Origin: an uncultured Bacteroidota bacterium
GTDB lineage: Bacteria > Bacteroidota > Bacteroidia > Bacteroidales > WCHB1-69
NCBI GenBank assembly: GCA_902774175.1
Contig: CACYHG010000020.1
Span: 1 to 34,011 of the forward strand
Direction of reading: 5' to 3'
Length of the DNA: 34,011 nucleotides
In this document: positions 1 to 8,653 of the stretch, piece after piece
How the letters are laid out: each line of letters starts with the position of its first letter
Numbering within the stretch: the first letter of the stretch is position 1
Translations under genes and position numbers: made by a program
The notes under the pieces: generated by a model
The model's database searches: none
The model's input: the letters and a program-made list of their open reading frames with translations, nothing else
Told to the model about the DNA's origin: nothing

Positions 1-153
1 AAAGGAACCGAACAGGTGGGGGTGACAAGCGGCGGACTTGTAAAAGCGCAAACATGGTTCCCGCCACCTTTGTGGAAACCTGGAGGTGGTTCAAGCAGAG
101 TCAGTGTTTCTAACGGATATGTGAAAAGGCTAAACATATCAGTTTTAATTTGA
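1..153 (+). CDS. C-terminal end of an unknown protein (partial)
   Basis: The first frame is open from the window edge for 50 codons and stops at TGA 151-153. The translated tail contains a proline- and glycine-rich stretch (WFPPPLWKPGGGSS) followed by RVSVSNGYVKRLNISVLI. I do not recognise a family. The stretch is less AT-rich than the lipoprotein gene that follows, which fits the end of a separate, larger gene entering from the left. It could also be a chance open frame, because 50 codons is short and no start is visible. Confidence 0.4.
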   Translation, partial: KGTEQVGVTSGGLVKAQTWFPPPLWKPGGGSSRVSVSNGYVKRLNISVLI

Positions 154-178
154 TTGCCTAGTTTTAAATTTTTTTATC

Positions 179-631
179 ATGGGAATAAAAAAAACAATTC
201 TGCCCATAGTGGCAACAGCAATTCTCGCAGGAGCGATGTTTTTCGCGGGCTGCGAGAAGGAGAAAAACAAAGAGGTGAAACCTGCCATTAACGAATCAAA
301 TTATGATAAAATTCCATTAAAGGAATACGTAATTGGAACGTGGATTTTACCTTACGTTTTAGGAGAAAGCGATCAGCATAGCGGTACACAATATGTCGAT
401 ACATTGTTATTTACCAATGATTTGTATTACAATAGCTGTAATCATTTGAATCGCAAATATAAATGCAGCAATTCCGGTTGCGACACTATTTTTTATCTCA
501 CCAGCGAGAATGGGTTTTATCCGTTTCGGATAAAACGTGTAGCAGCAGATACGATGTTGGTTTATGGGACAAATTTTTGTCACAGCTTTAGTCAAGTGGA
601 AATTGATTTACCATTTATTCGTTCAAAATAA
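179..631 (+). CDS. Small AT-rich lipoprotein of unknown function
   Basis: The 150-residue product starts with a lipoprotein signal: basic MGIKK, a hydrophobic stretch, and a lipobox ending FAGC with the acylated cysteine at residue 25. The charged EKEKNKE tract after the cysteine suggests a membrane-anchored linker. The mature part has five further cysteines (CNHLNRKYKCSNSGC, and FCHSF near the end), so disulfides are possible. I recognise no family. A hand count of 301-360 gives 17 G+C of 60, far below the GC-rich core of the window, which suggests acquired or fast-evolving DNA. The next short ORF starts 9 bp after the stop, so the two are probably co-transcribed. No TAnnTTTG box was found just upstream. 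Confidence 0.7.
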   Translation: MGIKKTILPIVATAILAGAMFFAGCEKEKNKEVKPAINESNYDKIPLKEYVIGTWILPYVLGESDQHSGTQYVDTLLFTNDLYYNSCNHLNRKYKCSNSGCDTIFYLTSENGFYPFRIKRVAADTMLVYGTNFCHSFSQVEIDLPFIRSK

Positions 632-640
632 TAGTGTAAT

Positions 641-793
641 ATGAAAAAGTACAATTTATTAGTATTGGTGGCATTGTTTTATGGCACTCTGTTTGCGCAA
701 CCACCCCAAAATATGAGCGTAAACTATTATTATTACAATGGGAAAAAAGTTGAACTGACTGTAAACAAACAATTGTTTACGGGGAACCTCTAA
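641..793 (+). CDS. 50-residue secreted peptide, likely a truncated T9SS-cargo N-terminus
   Basis: ATG 641 to TAA 791 encodes 50 residues. Residues 1-20 form a normal signal peptide (MKKYNLLVLVALFYGTLFAQ). The mature part reads PPQNMSVNYYYYNGKKVELTV and stops soon after. From memory, the YYYYNGKK-type segment just after the signal peptide resembles the start of long secreted Bacteroidales proteins such as leucine-rich-repeat proteins and subtilisin-like peptidases. The stop after NKQLFTGNL is therefore best read as truncation, although a genuine small secreted peptide is possible. The downstream sequence is AT-rich and gives only nine more codons in the same frame before another stop. It lies 9 bp after the lipoprotein gene, probably in the same transcript. 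Confidence 0.5.
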   Translation: MKKYNLLVLVALFYGTLFAQPPQNMSVNYYYYNGKKVELTVNKQLFTGNL

Positions 794-850
794 AAATAGA
801 TAAAAATTTAATAGTCAAATAAAATGACGTAATCGTATCGGATATTTGAC

Positions 851-858
851 TATTTTTG
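851..858 (+). promoter_or_regulatory. Bacteroidetes -7 promoter box (TATTTTTG)
   Basis: TATTTTTG followed by C matches the TAnnTTTG -7 consensus. It lies about 30 bp before the ATG at 888. It also overlaps the region that a longer reading frame from 846 would have to translate, which argues for 888 as the true start. No clear -33 TTTG was found at the usual distance. Confidence 0.6.
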
Positions 859-887
859 CAAATCGAATTAAAAATAACACAGGCAAA

Positions 888-1439
888 ATGAAAAGTACAA
901 AAGTATTGGCAATCGCCATCGGCATGACATTAATGGTTTTCAGTGCAAAACAGGCTGCGGCCCAGTGGTATGTAGGCGGAAGCCTGGGCTATCACTCAGA
1001 GTCTTCAACAGACCTGCTCCATTTTTCTCCGGAAGCGGGCTATTCCTTCAACCCGCGTTGGACGGTGGGGTTAGGTGCCAGTCTGCAGAACCTAACACAT
1101 CAGGTAATAATTCTTGACCCCAACGATGCAAACCTACATATCGCAGAAAAACGCTCGTATTTCTATTGTTTTTTGAATCCATATGTCCGTTTCACCTTTT
1201 TACGGATGGACAGGCTGTCGTTTTTTGCGGATGCCGCCGCCAGTTTTGACGCTAATCATGACTTCCATGTGAATTACCTTGGTCTCCGTCCCGGCATGAG
1301 CTACCAGCTGACGGACCATTTCACCGCTGTGGCGCATCTTGGCTTTATCGGCAGCGAGAACCAAAACTTCAAGGCGGAAGCGGGTTTGGACAACTTGGAA
1401 TTCTCCCTTTATTATCTGTTCGGCAAAAAGGGCCAATAA
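888..1439 (+). CDS. Small outer-membrane beta-barrel protein (OmpX/opacity-like)
   Basis: The 183-residue product has a signal peptide (MKSTKVLAIAIGMTLMVFS, cleaved after AAAQ near residue 26). The mature part consists of alternating amphipathic strands, including QWYVGGSLGYHS, WTVGLGASLQNL, FYCFLNPYVRFTFL, LSFFADAAASFDA and LEFSLYYLFGKKGQ. This pattern and length fit an eight-stranded outer-membrane barrel of the OmpX/OmpA-like type. The frame is open upstream to 846, but the promoter box at 851-858 and the complete signal peptide from ATG 888 favour 888. A strong terminator follows 27 bp after the stop, so the gene is probably a single-gene unit. The ligand or role cannot be read from the sequence. 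Confidence 0.75.
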   Translation: MKSTKVLAIAIGMTLMVFSAKQAAAQWYVGGSLGYHSESSTDLLHFSPEAGYSFNPRWTVGLGASLQNLTHQVIILDPNDANLHIAEKRSYFYCFLNPYVRFTFLRMDRLSFFADAAASFDANHDFHVNYLGLRPGMSYQLTDHFTAVAHLGFIGSENQNFKAEAGLDNLEFSLYYLFGKKGQ

Positions 1440-1465
1440 CCCTTCCCTGAACCATAAACGACCAG

Positions 1466-1502
1466 CAGGCGGTTTCGACAAGCTCAACCGCCTGTTTTTT
1501 TT
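1466..1502 (+). terminator. Rho-independent terminator
   Basis: Perfect 9-bp arms CAGGCGGTT (1466-1474) and AACCGCCTG (1486-1494) enclose an 11-nt loop and are followed by eight T residues (1495-1502). It ends the barrel gene transcript. The stem-loop contains TTTCGACAAGCTCAACC, a string that from memory recurs in intergenic hairpins of many bacteria, so the terminator may have evolved from a dispersed repeat. Confidence 0.85.
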
Positions 1503-1563
1503 ACCCAAACGTGACGGCCGCAGGCCGCCGCATCATTTTCTTATCCCTGCCGCAGGGCATCCA

Positions 1564-1597
1564 GATGCAGAGACGTAGCACGCTACGTCTCTGCATC
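1564..1597. repeat. Perfect palindrome, REP-like (AGAGACG core)
   Basis: Arms GATGCAGAGACGTAGC (1564-1579) and its exact reverse complement (1582-1597) flank a 2-nt centre, AC. The core GCAGAGACG...CGTCTCTGC is related to the palindrome at 20691-20718, which has GTAGAGACG...CGTCTCTAC. The second base differs, and its partner in the other arm differs to match. There is no T-run on either side, so it is not a simple terminator. Confidence 0.8.
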
Positions 1598-1719
1598 GTC
1601 ATACGCGCCATCCTGTTTTTTCCGTCCCACAGGTTTTCATGCCATCGGAAAACGGCACATTGACACAAAAAATGGTATGCCGGCCTGTCCGAATGCAGGT
1701 TGTCCGACAATCATTCGCC

Positions 1720-1748
1720 GTAGGGCTGTCGCAATGCGGCAGCCCTAC
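1720..1748. repeat. Inverted repeat, REP-like (GTAGGGCTG type)
   Basis: Arms GTAGGGCTGTCGC (1720-1732) and GCGGCAGCCCTAC (1736-1748) pair over 13 positions with one T-G mismatch, which an RNA hairpin tolerates as a wobble. The loop is AAT. Its sequence differs from the palindrome at 1564-1597, so it belongs to a second repeat type. No T-run follows. Confidence 0.7.
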
Positions 1749-1812
1749 AAACGCGTTTCAAACGTGACGTTTGTGATTTTTGGTCGTTCCAAACGCGATG
1801 GTGATGGCGTTT

Positions 1813-2679
1813 TCACCGCCGGTGCGCGAACAGCTGTTTCAGCGCAGGGATGTAGTCCTCATCGGTGAAGATGCGGACATGGTCGGTCGACGACTTCCGG
1901 AAAATCTCCTGCTGCGCGGCAAACAGCCGGTCCCACCATTGGAAATAGGCCGACTGGAAACCGGAGGCGGAGGTGTCCACCAGGGAAATCCTCCCCGTCT
2001 CCGCATCGCGGATGCGGAGAAGCCCCATGTCCGGAACAAGGCACTCCCCACGGTCGGCAATCTGGATGGCGGCCACATCATGCTTGTTGCGCGCCACACG
2101 GAGAGCATCCTCAAAGCCTGTATCCATGAAATCGGAAAGCACAAATGCGGTGCAGCGTTTCTTGATGGCGTTGGTCAGGTAACGCAACGCCTCCGAAATG
2201 TCGGTGGTGCGCTCCTCCGGCTGCTGGGCGACAAGTTCCCTTATAATCCGGAGAATGTGCGATGTGCCCTTTTTAGGCGGTATGAATTTCTCCACCCTGT
2301 CACTGAAAAAGATAACCCCCACCTTGTCGTTGTTGGAAATGGCGGAAAAGGCCAGCACGGCGGCAATCTCTGCAACCAAATCCTTCTTATAGGCCTTTCG
2401 CGTTCCGAACAGATTGGAGGCGCTCACATCGACCAGCAGCATCACCGTCATCTCACGCTCCTCCTCAAACACCTTGATGTAGGGATGGTTGAAGCGTGCC
2501 GTAACATTCCAGTCGATGGAGCGGACATCGTCCCCATACTGGTACTCGCGCACCTCGCTGAAGGCCATTCCGCGCCCCTTGAATGCGGAATGGTACTGTC
2601 CGGAGAAGATCTGACGGGTCAGCTCCTTGGTGCGGATTTCGATCTTACGGACCTTTTTTATAAGTTCTGTCGAATCCAT
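1813..2679 (-). CDS. DUF58 domain protein (MoxR partner)
   Basis: The 288-residue soluble protein carries the DUF58 signature REYQYGDDVRSIDWNVTAR at residues 44-62, followed by a von Willebrand A-like core. A metal-site-type motif DVSAS (84-88) follows the hydrophobic strand MLLVDV, and a later strand reads FVLSDFMD. No membrane segment is seen, so this is the short cytoplasmic form of the family. It starts 9 bp after the MoxR stop, so the two form one operon. MoxR-DUF58 pairs are linked to assembly or maturation of envelope or metal-dependent complexes, but the substrate is unknown. The usual BatA/BatB/BatD genes do not follow: the next DNA is a convergent spacer. Confidence 0.88.
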   Translation of the reverse strand: MDSTELIKKVRKIEIRTKELTRQIFSGQYHSAFKGRGMAFSEVREYQYGDDVRSIDWNVTARFNHPYIKVFEEEREMTVMLLVDVSASNLFGTRKAYKKDLVAEIAAVLAFSAISNNDKVGVIFFSDRVEKFIPPKKGTSHILRIIRELVAQQPEERTTDISEALRYLTNAIKKRCTAFVLSDFMDTGFEDALRVARNKHDVAAIQIADRGECLVPDMGLLRIRDAETGRISLVDTSASGFQSAYFQWWDRLFAAQQEIFRKSSTDHVRIFTDEDYIPALKQLFAHRR

Positions 2680-2688
2680 GACTGCGGA

Positions 2689-3684
<996 letters not shown>

Positions 3685-3790
3685 AATCGCTATATTTCAG
3701 TTCTTGGTTTCCGATAATGATGACATGAATAACGGAACCGCTTGCCGTATATTATGGTTCCGACAAAAAAAACATGCAAAAAAAAAAAAA

Positions 3791-5548
3791 CTAAAAGGAG
3801 TATTGGAGGCCGAAAGCGAGCAGACGGCGGTAGTTGCGGGTGTTCTCTGTACGCCAATAGTCGAAATTTTCGGAGAAGGTGGTGCGCTGTATGGTCTTGT
3901 CGAACACCTCACGGATTTCCACATAGCAGTTCCAGGAACGGGACTGGCGGCTCAGCCGGAGCGTGCCGCTCAGATATGCACTTGTATGGGAATAGACCTC
4001 CCTGCGGCGGCTGTCATAACTGTTGCGCAGGCTCAGCTGCCAGACCTTGGCGAACCAATAGAAGGCCGAACAGCCCAAAGTATAATGGAAATCGTCGGAA
4101 GAGGAGCCGGAGGTGCCGTACCTGCTCACATCATAGTTGAGCACGCTCCATGCCTCCGCCCCGAAACCGCCATAGCCCCATTTGGCCCGCAAAGTCATGT
4201 GGAAGTTGTTTTTCGAGACAGTGTTCAGCCAGCTGTACACAACAGCATTCTTCAAGGAATCGCGCAGGGTCGCCGGCAGCTGCCCCTCACCTGTGTAAAG
4301 CACCTGTTCCGCAGCATTGCGCATACGGCTGACACCGCCCTGCAGCACATATTCCCACGCACCGATGCGGAAATTGTAGGTCAGATCCGTCCGGAGGGTT
4401 TTGGTGGGCTTCAAGTCCGCATTCCCCAGATAATAGACCCCCTCGCTGTTGCCGAAGCGCAGCAGGCCTGAAAGCTGCAGATAGTCCGGACGCGCGATGT
4501 TCCGGGAAAATTCCAGCTTCAACAGATGCTTCGCAGCGGGCCTCCATTGCACCTCCGCCCGTGAAATGAGCGACAAATCGCTCCTGCTCCAATCCCAGCC
4601 GTTGAGGTTGCTCCACAGCTGATGGTGGTAGAACTGAAGCCGCTCCTCCCCGGCAAAGGCAAGGCTGCGCCATTTGTATGAGGCCTTGGCATACGGCTCC
4701 GCCAGCGCGGAACGGTAGAGATACTGCTGTTTCAGCAGCAGGCTGTCGCGCCACTGGGCATCCACAAGCGTCGCGCCGCCGTAACGGTCGCTGTTCATGC
4801 CCCATGAGAAATCAGTCCCAGCCGTAAAGTCAAGCATCGGAACATCCAAAAAGCGGATATCATGGTATAATATGCGGAAATCCGATACGCGACGCTCGTA
4901 ATCGGGGGTTATACGGTAGGTCTTGGGCGTGTAGAGGCTCCCGTCCAGCATACGGACGGTGGTGTGTTGGTTAAAATCCCGCTGGAAGCAGAAATCGGCA
5001 CGAAGGCTCCGGTTCATGTTGAAGGCGTGCGTGTATCGTGCCTCGCACCGGTACTGCCGCTGCTCGCGCTCCGCCTTTTCACGGTTGTATCCCTCGCCAA
5101 TCACCACCGCCTCGCCCGACTGCGCTCCGATCTTCTGCGCGAAGGTGGAATCCTGCCGCTCCGTCCCTGTGTAGGACTGCCTCAGCTTGATGAAGAAAAC
5201 ATCCTGAGGGCGCGGAATGTAGTAAAACGACACATCCGCCTGCTCGCCGAAGCCGCGGCTTTCGCTCAAGGCGGATTCCTTGTGTCCGTATTTCATCTTT
5301 CCGGAGGAATAGCTCACCTCACGCCGCACCATACGTTGTGTCCGGCTGCCGGAAAGTCCCGCGGAAAGGGACCACTTCGGGCTTTTGCAATTCAGACGGA
5401 CCGCCAGCGATGCGTCGCCGGCCCTGCCGAAATTGGCGGAGCCGTCCGCCTTCACGCTGCCGCCCCATCGCAGTGAATCAAGCCGCTGCGCCACGGAGCC
5501 TGCCGCGAAAGTCACAATAAAAATAACTGTCAGACAATATCTTAACAT
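3791..5548 (-). CDS. Plugless outer-membrane beta-barrel protein (TonB-receptor-like barrel)
   Basis: The 585-residue protein has a signal peptide (MLRYCLTVIFIVTFAAGSVAQ). The rest is an alternating aromatic strand pattern ending LLAFGLQYSF, with the terminal phenylalanine usual for outer-membrane barrels. The segment ARPDYLQLSGLLRFGN followed by YYLGNADLKP resembles the barrel motif of the Bacteroidetes outer-membrane barrel family related to TonB-dependent receptors. No TonB box, plug or carboxypeptidase-like domain is visible, and the length is well below the 700-1000 of full receptors. ATG 5548 is chosen over upstream TTG codons because it begins a clean signal peptide. A TAnnTTTG box lies at 5577-5584. 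Substrate unknown. Confidence 0.72.
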   Translation of the reverse strand: MLRYCLTVIFIVTFAAGSVAQRLDSLRWGGSVKADGSANFGRAGDASLAVRLNCKSPKWSLSAGLSGSRTQRMVRREVSYSSGKMKYGHKESALSESRGFGEQADVSFYYIPRPQDVFFIKLRQSYTGTERQDSTFAQKIGAQSGEAVVIGEGYNREKAEREQRQYRCEARYTHAFNMNRSLRADFCFQRDFNQHTTVRMLDGSLYTPKTYRITPDYERRVSDFRILYHDIRFLDVPMLDFTAGTDFSWGMNSDRYGGATLVDAQWRDSLLLKQQYLYRSALAEPYAKASYKWRSLAFAGEERLQFYHHQLWSNLNGWDWSRSDLSLISRAEVQWRPAAKHLLKLEFSRNIARPDYLQLSGLLRFGNSEGVYYLGNADLKPTKTLRTDLTYNFRIGAWEYVLQGGVSRMRNAAEQVLYTGEGQLPATLRDSLKNAVVYSWLNTVSKNNFHMTLRAKWGYGGFGAEAWSVLNYDVSRYGTSGSSSDDFHYTLGCSAFYWFAKVWQLSLRNSYDSRRREVYSHTSAYLSGTLRLSRQSRSWNCYVEIREVFDKTIQRTTFSENFDYWRTENTRNYRRLLAFGLQYSF

Positions 5549-5576
5549 CAACAAACGTGTTCCTTAGGACAATTTG

Positions 5577-5584
5577 CAAAAATA
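5577..5584 (-). promoter_or_regulatory. -7 promoter box for the outer-membrane barrel gene
   Basis: CAAAAATA on the plus strand reads TATTTTTG on the minus strand, followed by C, matching TAnnTTTG. It lies about 28 bp before the ATG at 5548 and faces away from the promoter box at 5631. Confidence 0.6.
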
Positions 5585-5630
5585 GCACATTTTTTGACTG
5601 CCGATGCGGAACGGATGTCTGATTTTATTA

Positions 5631-5638
5631 TACTTTTG
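5631..5638 (+). promoter_or_regulatory. -7 promoter box for the Na/Pi cotransporter-serine dehydratase unit
   Basis: TACTTTTG followed by C matches TAnnTTTG, giving a leader of about 65 nt before ATG 5713. It forms a divergent promoter pair with 5577-5584. No -33 TTTG at consensus spacing was found. Confidence 0.55.
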
Positions 5639-5712
5639 CGCTTCCTCCAACCTATGGTGCAAACATCGGTGAAAGGATTTTACAAAAAATTAAAAACGAA
5701 TTTTTTAGATTG

Positions 5713-7461
5713 ATGGATTTAACGGATATTCTTATCATCATCATCAACTTTGCAGGCTCCATCGGCGTTTTCCTGTTCGGAATGAAGCTTATGAGCGAGG
5801 GCCTGCAGAAATTCGCAGGCCGCGGAATGCGGCACATCATGGGGAAGATCACCGGCAACCCGTTAAGCGGCATCCTTGTCGGCACGCTGCTTACAGTCAT
5901 GGTGCAGTCCTCATCCGCCTCCACAGTGATGGTTGTCAGCTTTGTAAATGCGGGAATGATGTCCCTTGCAGGCGCCATCTCCGTCATCATGGGGGCAAAC
6001 ATCGGCAGCACGCTGATCACCTGGATACTTAAAATTTTCGCCCTCGGGGAATCCGGCGGGAACTTCAGCCTTCCGCTTTTCCTGCTGGCGATAGCGATCT
6101 TCTTCATGTTCGCCAAGAGGGAGAGGCTCAAATACATAGGTGAGTTCACAATCGGCTTCGCGCTGCTGCTGCTCGGCATGCAATATCTGCAGTCATCCGT
6201 GCCGAACCTTGAGGAGTACCCGAACTTCTTGGCCGCATTGGGGAGCATTTCGGACCATGGCTTCATATCAGTGCTGCTTTTCACATTAATAGGCATCGTG
6301 CTCACCTGCATGGTACAGGCCTCCGCCGCCATGATGGCCATCGCATTGGCAATGTGCTACAAGGGATGGATAGGCTTTGAGGTGGCAATGGCGCTGGTCA
6401 TGGGCCTTAACATCGGTACGACAATCACCGCCAACATCGCCGCAATGGTCGCCAATAATGTCGGTAAGAAGTCGGCGCGCGCCCACCTGGTGTTCAACGT
6501 GATCGGCACCATACTCACACTGATAGCGTTCCGCCCGGTAATGATACTGGTCGATTCCGTAACCACTGCCGCAACGGGCGTAAGCCCATACACCGAACCC
6601 GGCTCGCCGATGTACGACCCCCAGACCCTTCCATGGGCGCTTTGCTTCTTCCACACCTTCTTCAATGTGGTGAACACACTGATTTTGGTATGGTTCATCC
6701 CGCAGATAATCCGCATCGTGGACTGGATGGTGAAACCTGCGGAGGAGGATGCCGAGGACGAGTTCAGGCTCACCTACATCGGCGGCACCTTCATGAACAC
6801 CGCCGAGCTGAACATCCAGTCGGCGAAGCAGGAGATCGAGAATTTCTCCAACCGCGTGCTGCGGATGTACGGGTTCCTGCCCGCACTGCGCACCGCCCAG
6901 AACAGGGAGGAGTTTGAAAAGGTCTTCGAGCGCATCCGCAAGTACGAGGGCATCACCGACCGCATGGAGATGGAGATAGCCAAGTTCCTGACAAAAATCT
7001 CCGAAGGGGACCTGTCAGAGCAGGGTTCGCAGCGCATCAGCTCCATGCTGCGCATCATCGACAATCTGGAGAGCATCGGCGACGCCATCTACCAGGTGGC
7101 CGCACTGCGCAAGGACAAGTTGGAGTCGGCAGTGCATTTCGACACGCAGCAGAACGAGAATCTCGACCACATGACCAAGCTGGTGCAGAACGCGCTGGAG
7201 GTGATGGACGCCAACCTGCGGCGCAGCTACAGCGACATTGATCTTAAGGCCGCATACGACGCGGAGGATGCCATCAACAAATACCGCGACCAGCTGCGCA
7301 CCGCCCATCTTGATGCAATCAAGAGCGGCAAATACGACTACAGCATCGGCACCGCCTACAGCGGGCTGTACGCACTTTACGAAAAACTGGGCGACTACGT
7401 CATCAACGTGTCCGAAGCCATTGATGTGGACAATAGCAAAAAGGTGATTGAAAACCAGTAA
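5713..7461 (+). CDS. Na/Pi cotransporter family protein with C-terminal PhoU-like domain
   Basis: The 582-residue membrane protein has the duplicated Na/Pi-cotransporter core, with the QSSS-type signature QSSSAS at residues 65-70 and its degenerate partner QASAA at 202-206. Each is followed by glycine-rich GANIGST or GLNIGTT loops. After eight or so membrane segments, residues from about 350 form a soluble helical region (NIQSAKQEIENFSNR, RIIDNLESIGDAIYQVAAL) of PhoU type. Such proteins import phosphate with sodium, and the PhoU part may regulate this. ATG 5713 is preferred to the TTG at 5710. The serine dehydratase ATG begins 1 bp after this stop, so the two are co-expressed. Confidence 0.88.
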   Translation: MDLTDILIIIINFAGSIGVFLFGMKLMSEGLQKFAGRGMRHIMGKITGNPLSGILVGTLLTVMVQSSSASTVMVVSFVNAGMMSLAGAISVIMGANIGSTLITWILKIFALGESGGNFSLPLFLLAIAIFFMFAKRERLKYIGEFTIGFALLLLGMQYLQSSVPNLEEYPNFLAALGSISDHGFISVLLFTLIGIVLTCMVQASAAMMAIALAMCYKGWIGFEVAMALVMGLNIGTTITANIAAMVANNVGKKSARAHLVFNVIGTILTLIAFRPVMILVDSVTTAATGVSPYTEPGSPMYDPQTLPWALCFFHTFFNVVNTLILVWFIPQIIRIVDWMVKPAEEDAEDEFRLTYIGGTFMNTAELNIQSAKQEIENFSNRVLRMYGFLPALRTAQNREEFEKVFERIRKYEGITDRMEMEIAKFLTKISEGDLSEQGSQRISSMLRIIDNLESIGDAIYQVAALRKDKLESAVHFDTQQNENLDHMTKLVQNALEVMDANLRRSYSDIDLKAAYDAEDAINKYRDQLRTAHLDAIKSGKYDYSIGTAYSGLYALYEKLGDYVINVSEAIDVDNSKKVIENQ

Positions 7462-7462
7462 G

Positions 7463-8653
7463 ATGGACAGCATAAAGAAAATCTACACCATCGGGTACGG
7501 CCCCTCAAGCAGCCATACCATGGGGCCGCGCAAGGCGGCGGAGCAATACAAGGCGAGGCATCCGGAGGCGGCAGGCTTCCGCGTGACACTCTACGGCAGC
7601 CTGGCGGCAACCGGCAAGGGACACTTCACCGACAAGGCCATCCTTTCCGTGCTGGAGCCCGCTCCGACGGAAATTCTGTGGAAACCGGAGACGGTGCTCC
7701 CCTTCCACACCAACGGGATGCTTTATGAAGCGCTGGACAAGGCAGGCAACAGCATCGACCCCTGGACCGTCTACAGCATCGGTGGAGGCGCGCTCTCGGA
7801 CGGGAAGAGCCGTGAGGACGAACGTGAGGTATACCGCCGCACCACCCTCACAAGCATTCTCGAACACATCGAAAAACAGGGGGAGACCTATTGGGAATAT
7901 GTGCAGCAGCACGAGGAGGCGGACCTTTGGGACTATCTGGAGACAGTTTGGAAGCAGATGCAGGCCACAATCGAGACCGGTCTGCACACCGACGGAGTGA
8001 TTCCCGGCGGACTACACCTGCGCGGCAAGGCACGGCAGTATTTTGTACGCGCCTCCAGCTACAAACCCTCGCTGCAGAGCCGATGCCTGGTCATCTCCTA
8101 CGCCCTTGCAACCGCCGAGCAGAACGCATCAGGCGGCAAAGTGGTCACCGCCCCCACCTGCGGCTCGGCCGGAGTGCTTCCGGCAGTCCTGTACCATCTG
8201 CAGAAAAACCACGGATTTAGCGACAAGTCCATATTGAAGGCTTTGGCCACAGCCGGACTTTTCGCCAACATAATCAAATATAACGCCTCCATCTCCGGTG
8301 CGGAGGTGGGATGTCAGGGCGAGGTTGGCAGCGCATGCGTCATGGCCGCCGTGGCCGCCTCACAACTGTTCGGCGGCAGCCCGCAGCAGATAGAATATGC
8401 CGCGGAGATGGCCATGGAACACAACCTTGGACTCACCTGCGACCCGGTATGCGGACTGGTGCAGATACCCTGCATCGAGCGGAACGCCATCGCCGCGCTC
8501 CGTGCACTGGACATCAACCTGTACACAATGATGAGCGACGGCAAGCACATTATCAGCTTCGACAAGGTGGTGGCCACCATGAAACTTACCGGAAAGGACC
8601 TGCCTTCGCTATACAAGGAGACCGCAATGGGCGGCCTTGCCCTGATGGATTAG
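7463..8653 (+). CDS. sdaA: L-serine ammonia-lyase, iron-sulfur type (single chain)
   Basis: The 396-residue enzyme deaminates L-serine to pyruvate and ammonia with a [4Fe-4S] cluster. The N-terminal domain has the signature GPSSSHTMGPRKAA, and the C-terminal catalytic domain has CGSAGVLPAV and EVGCQGEVGSA. Cys284, Cys326 and Cys337 are spaced 42 and 11 residues apart, the spacing I recall for the cluster ligands of the Legionella enzyme. Both domains lie in one chain, as in many Bacteroidetes. ATG 7463 follows the transporter stop by 1 bp and starts MDSIKKIYTIGYG. The stop overlaps the end of the convergent flippase gene by 4 bp. Cytoplasmic; feeds amino-acid fermentation. Confidence 0.92.
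   Translation: MDSIKKIYTIGYGPSSSHTMGPRKAAEQYKARHPEAAGFRVTLYGSLAATGKGHFTDKAILSVLEPAPTEILWKPETVLPFHTNGMLYEALDKAGNSIDPWTVYSIGGGALSDGKSREDEREVYRRTTLTSILEHIEKQGETYWEYVQQHEEADLWDYLETVWKQMQATIETGLHTDGVIPGGLHLRGKARQYFVRASSYKPSLQSRCLVISYALATAEQNASGGKVVTAPTCGSAGVLPAVLYHLQKNHGFSDKSILKALATAGLFANIIKYNASISGAEVGCQGEVGSACVMAAVAASQLFGGSPQQIEYAAEMAMEHNLGLTCDPVCGLVQIPCIERNAIAALRALDINLYTMMSDGKHIISFDKVVATMKLTGKDLPSLYKETAMGGLALMD

Larger units (their letters stand above)
1440..1812. other. Convergent intergenic spacer with terminator and palindromes
   Basis: This 373-bp spacer lies between the 3' ends of the barrel gene (plus) and the DUF58 gene (minus). I see no credible gene in it. It contains, in order, a terminator (1466-1502), short GC hairpins near 1513-1560, a perfect 16-bp-arm palindrome (1564-1597), a 13-bp-arm hairpin (1720-1748) and a 7-bp-arm hairpin (1759-1773, arms CAAACGT and ACGTTTG). 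The density of inverted repeats is typical of REP-like elements, which often sit between convergent genes. Confidence 0.7.

Noticed and set aside
846..887. Longer N-terminus for the small barrel protein
   Set aside because: It would place the promoter box inside the coding region and put 14 residues before a complete signal peptide.
3765..3790. Rho-independent terminator after the outer-membrane barrel gene
   Set aside because: On the minus strand the T-runs come before the nearby hairpin (arms around 3733-3739 and 3756-3762), so the order is wrong for a classic terminator.
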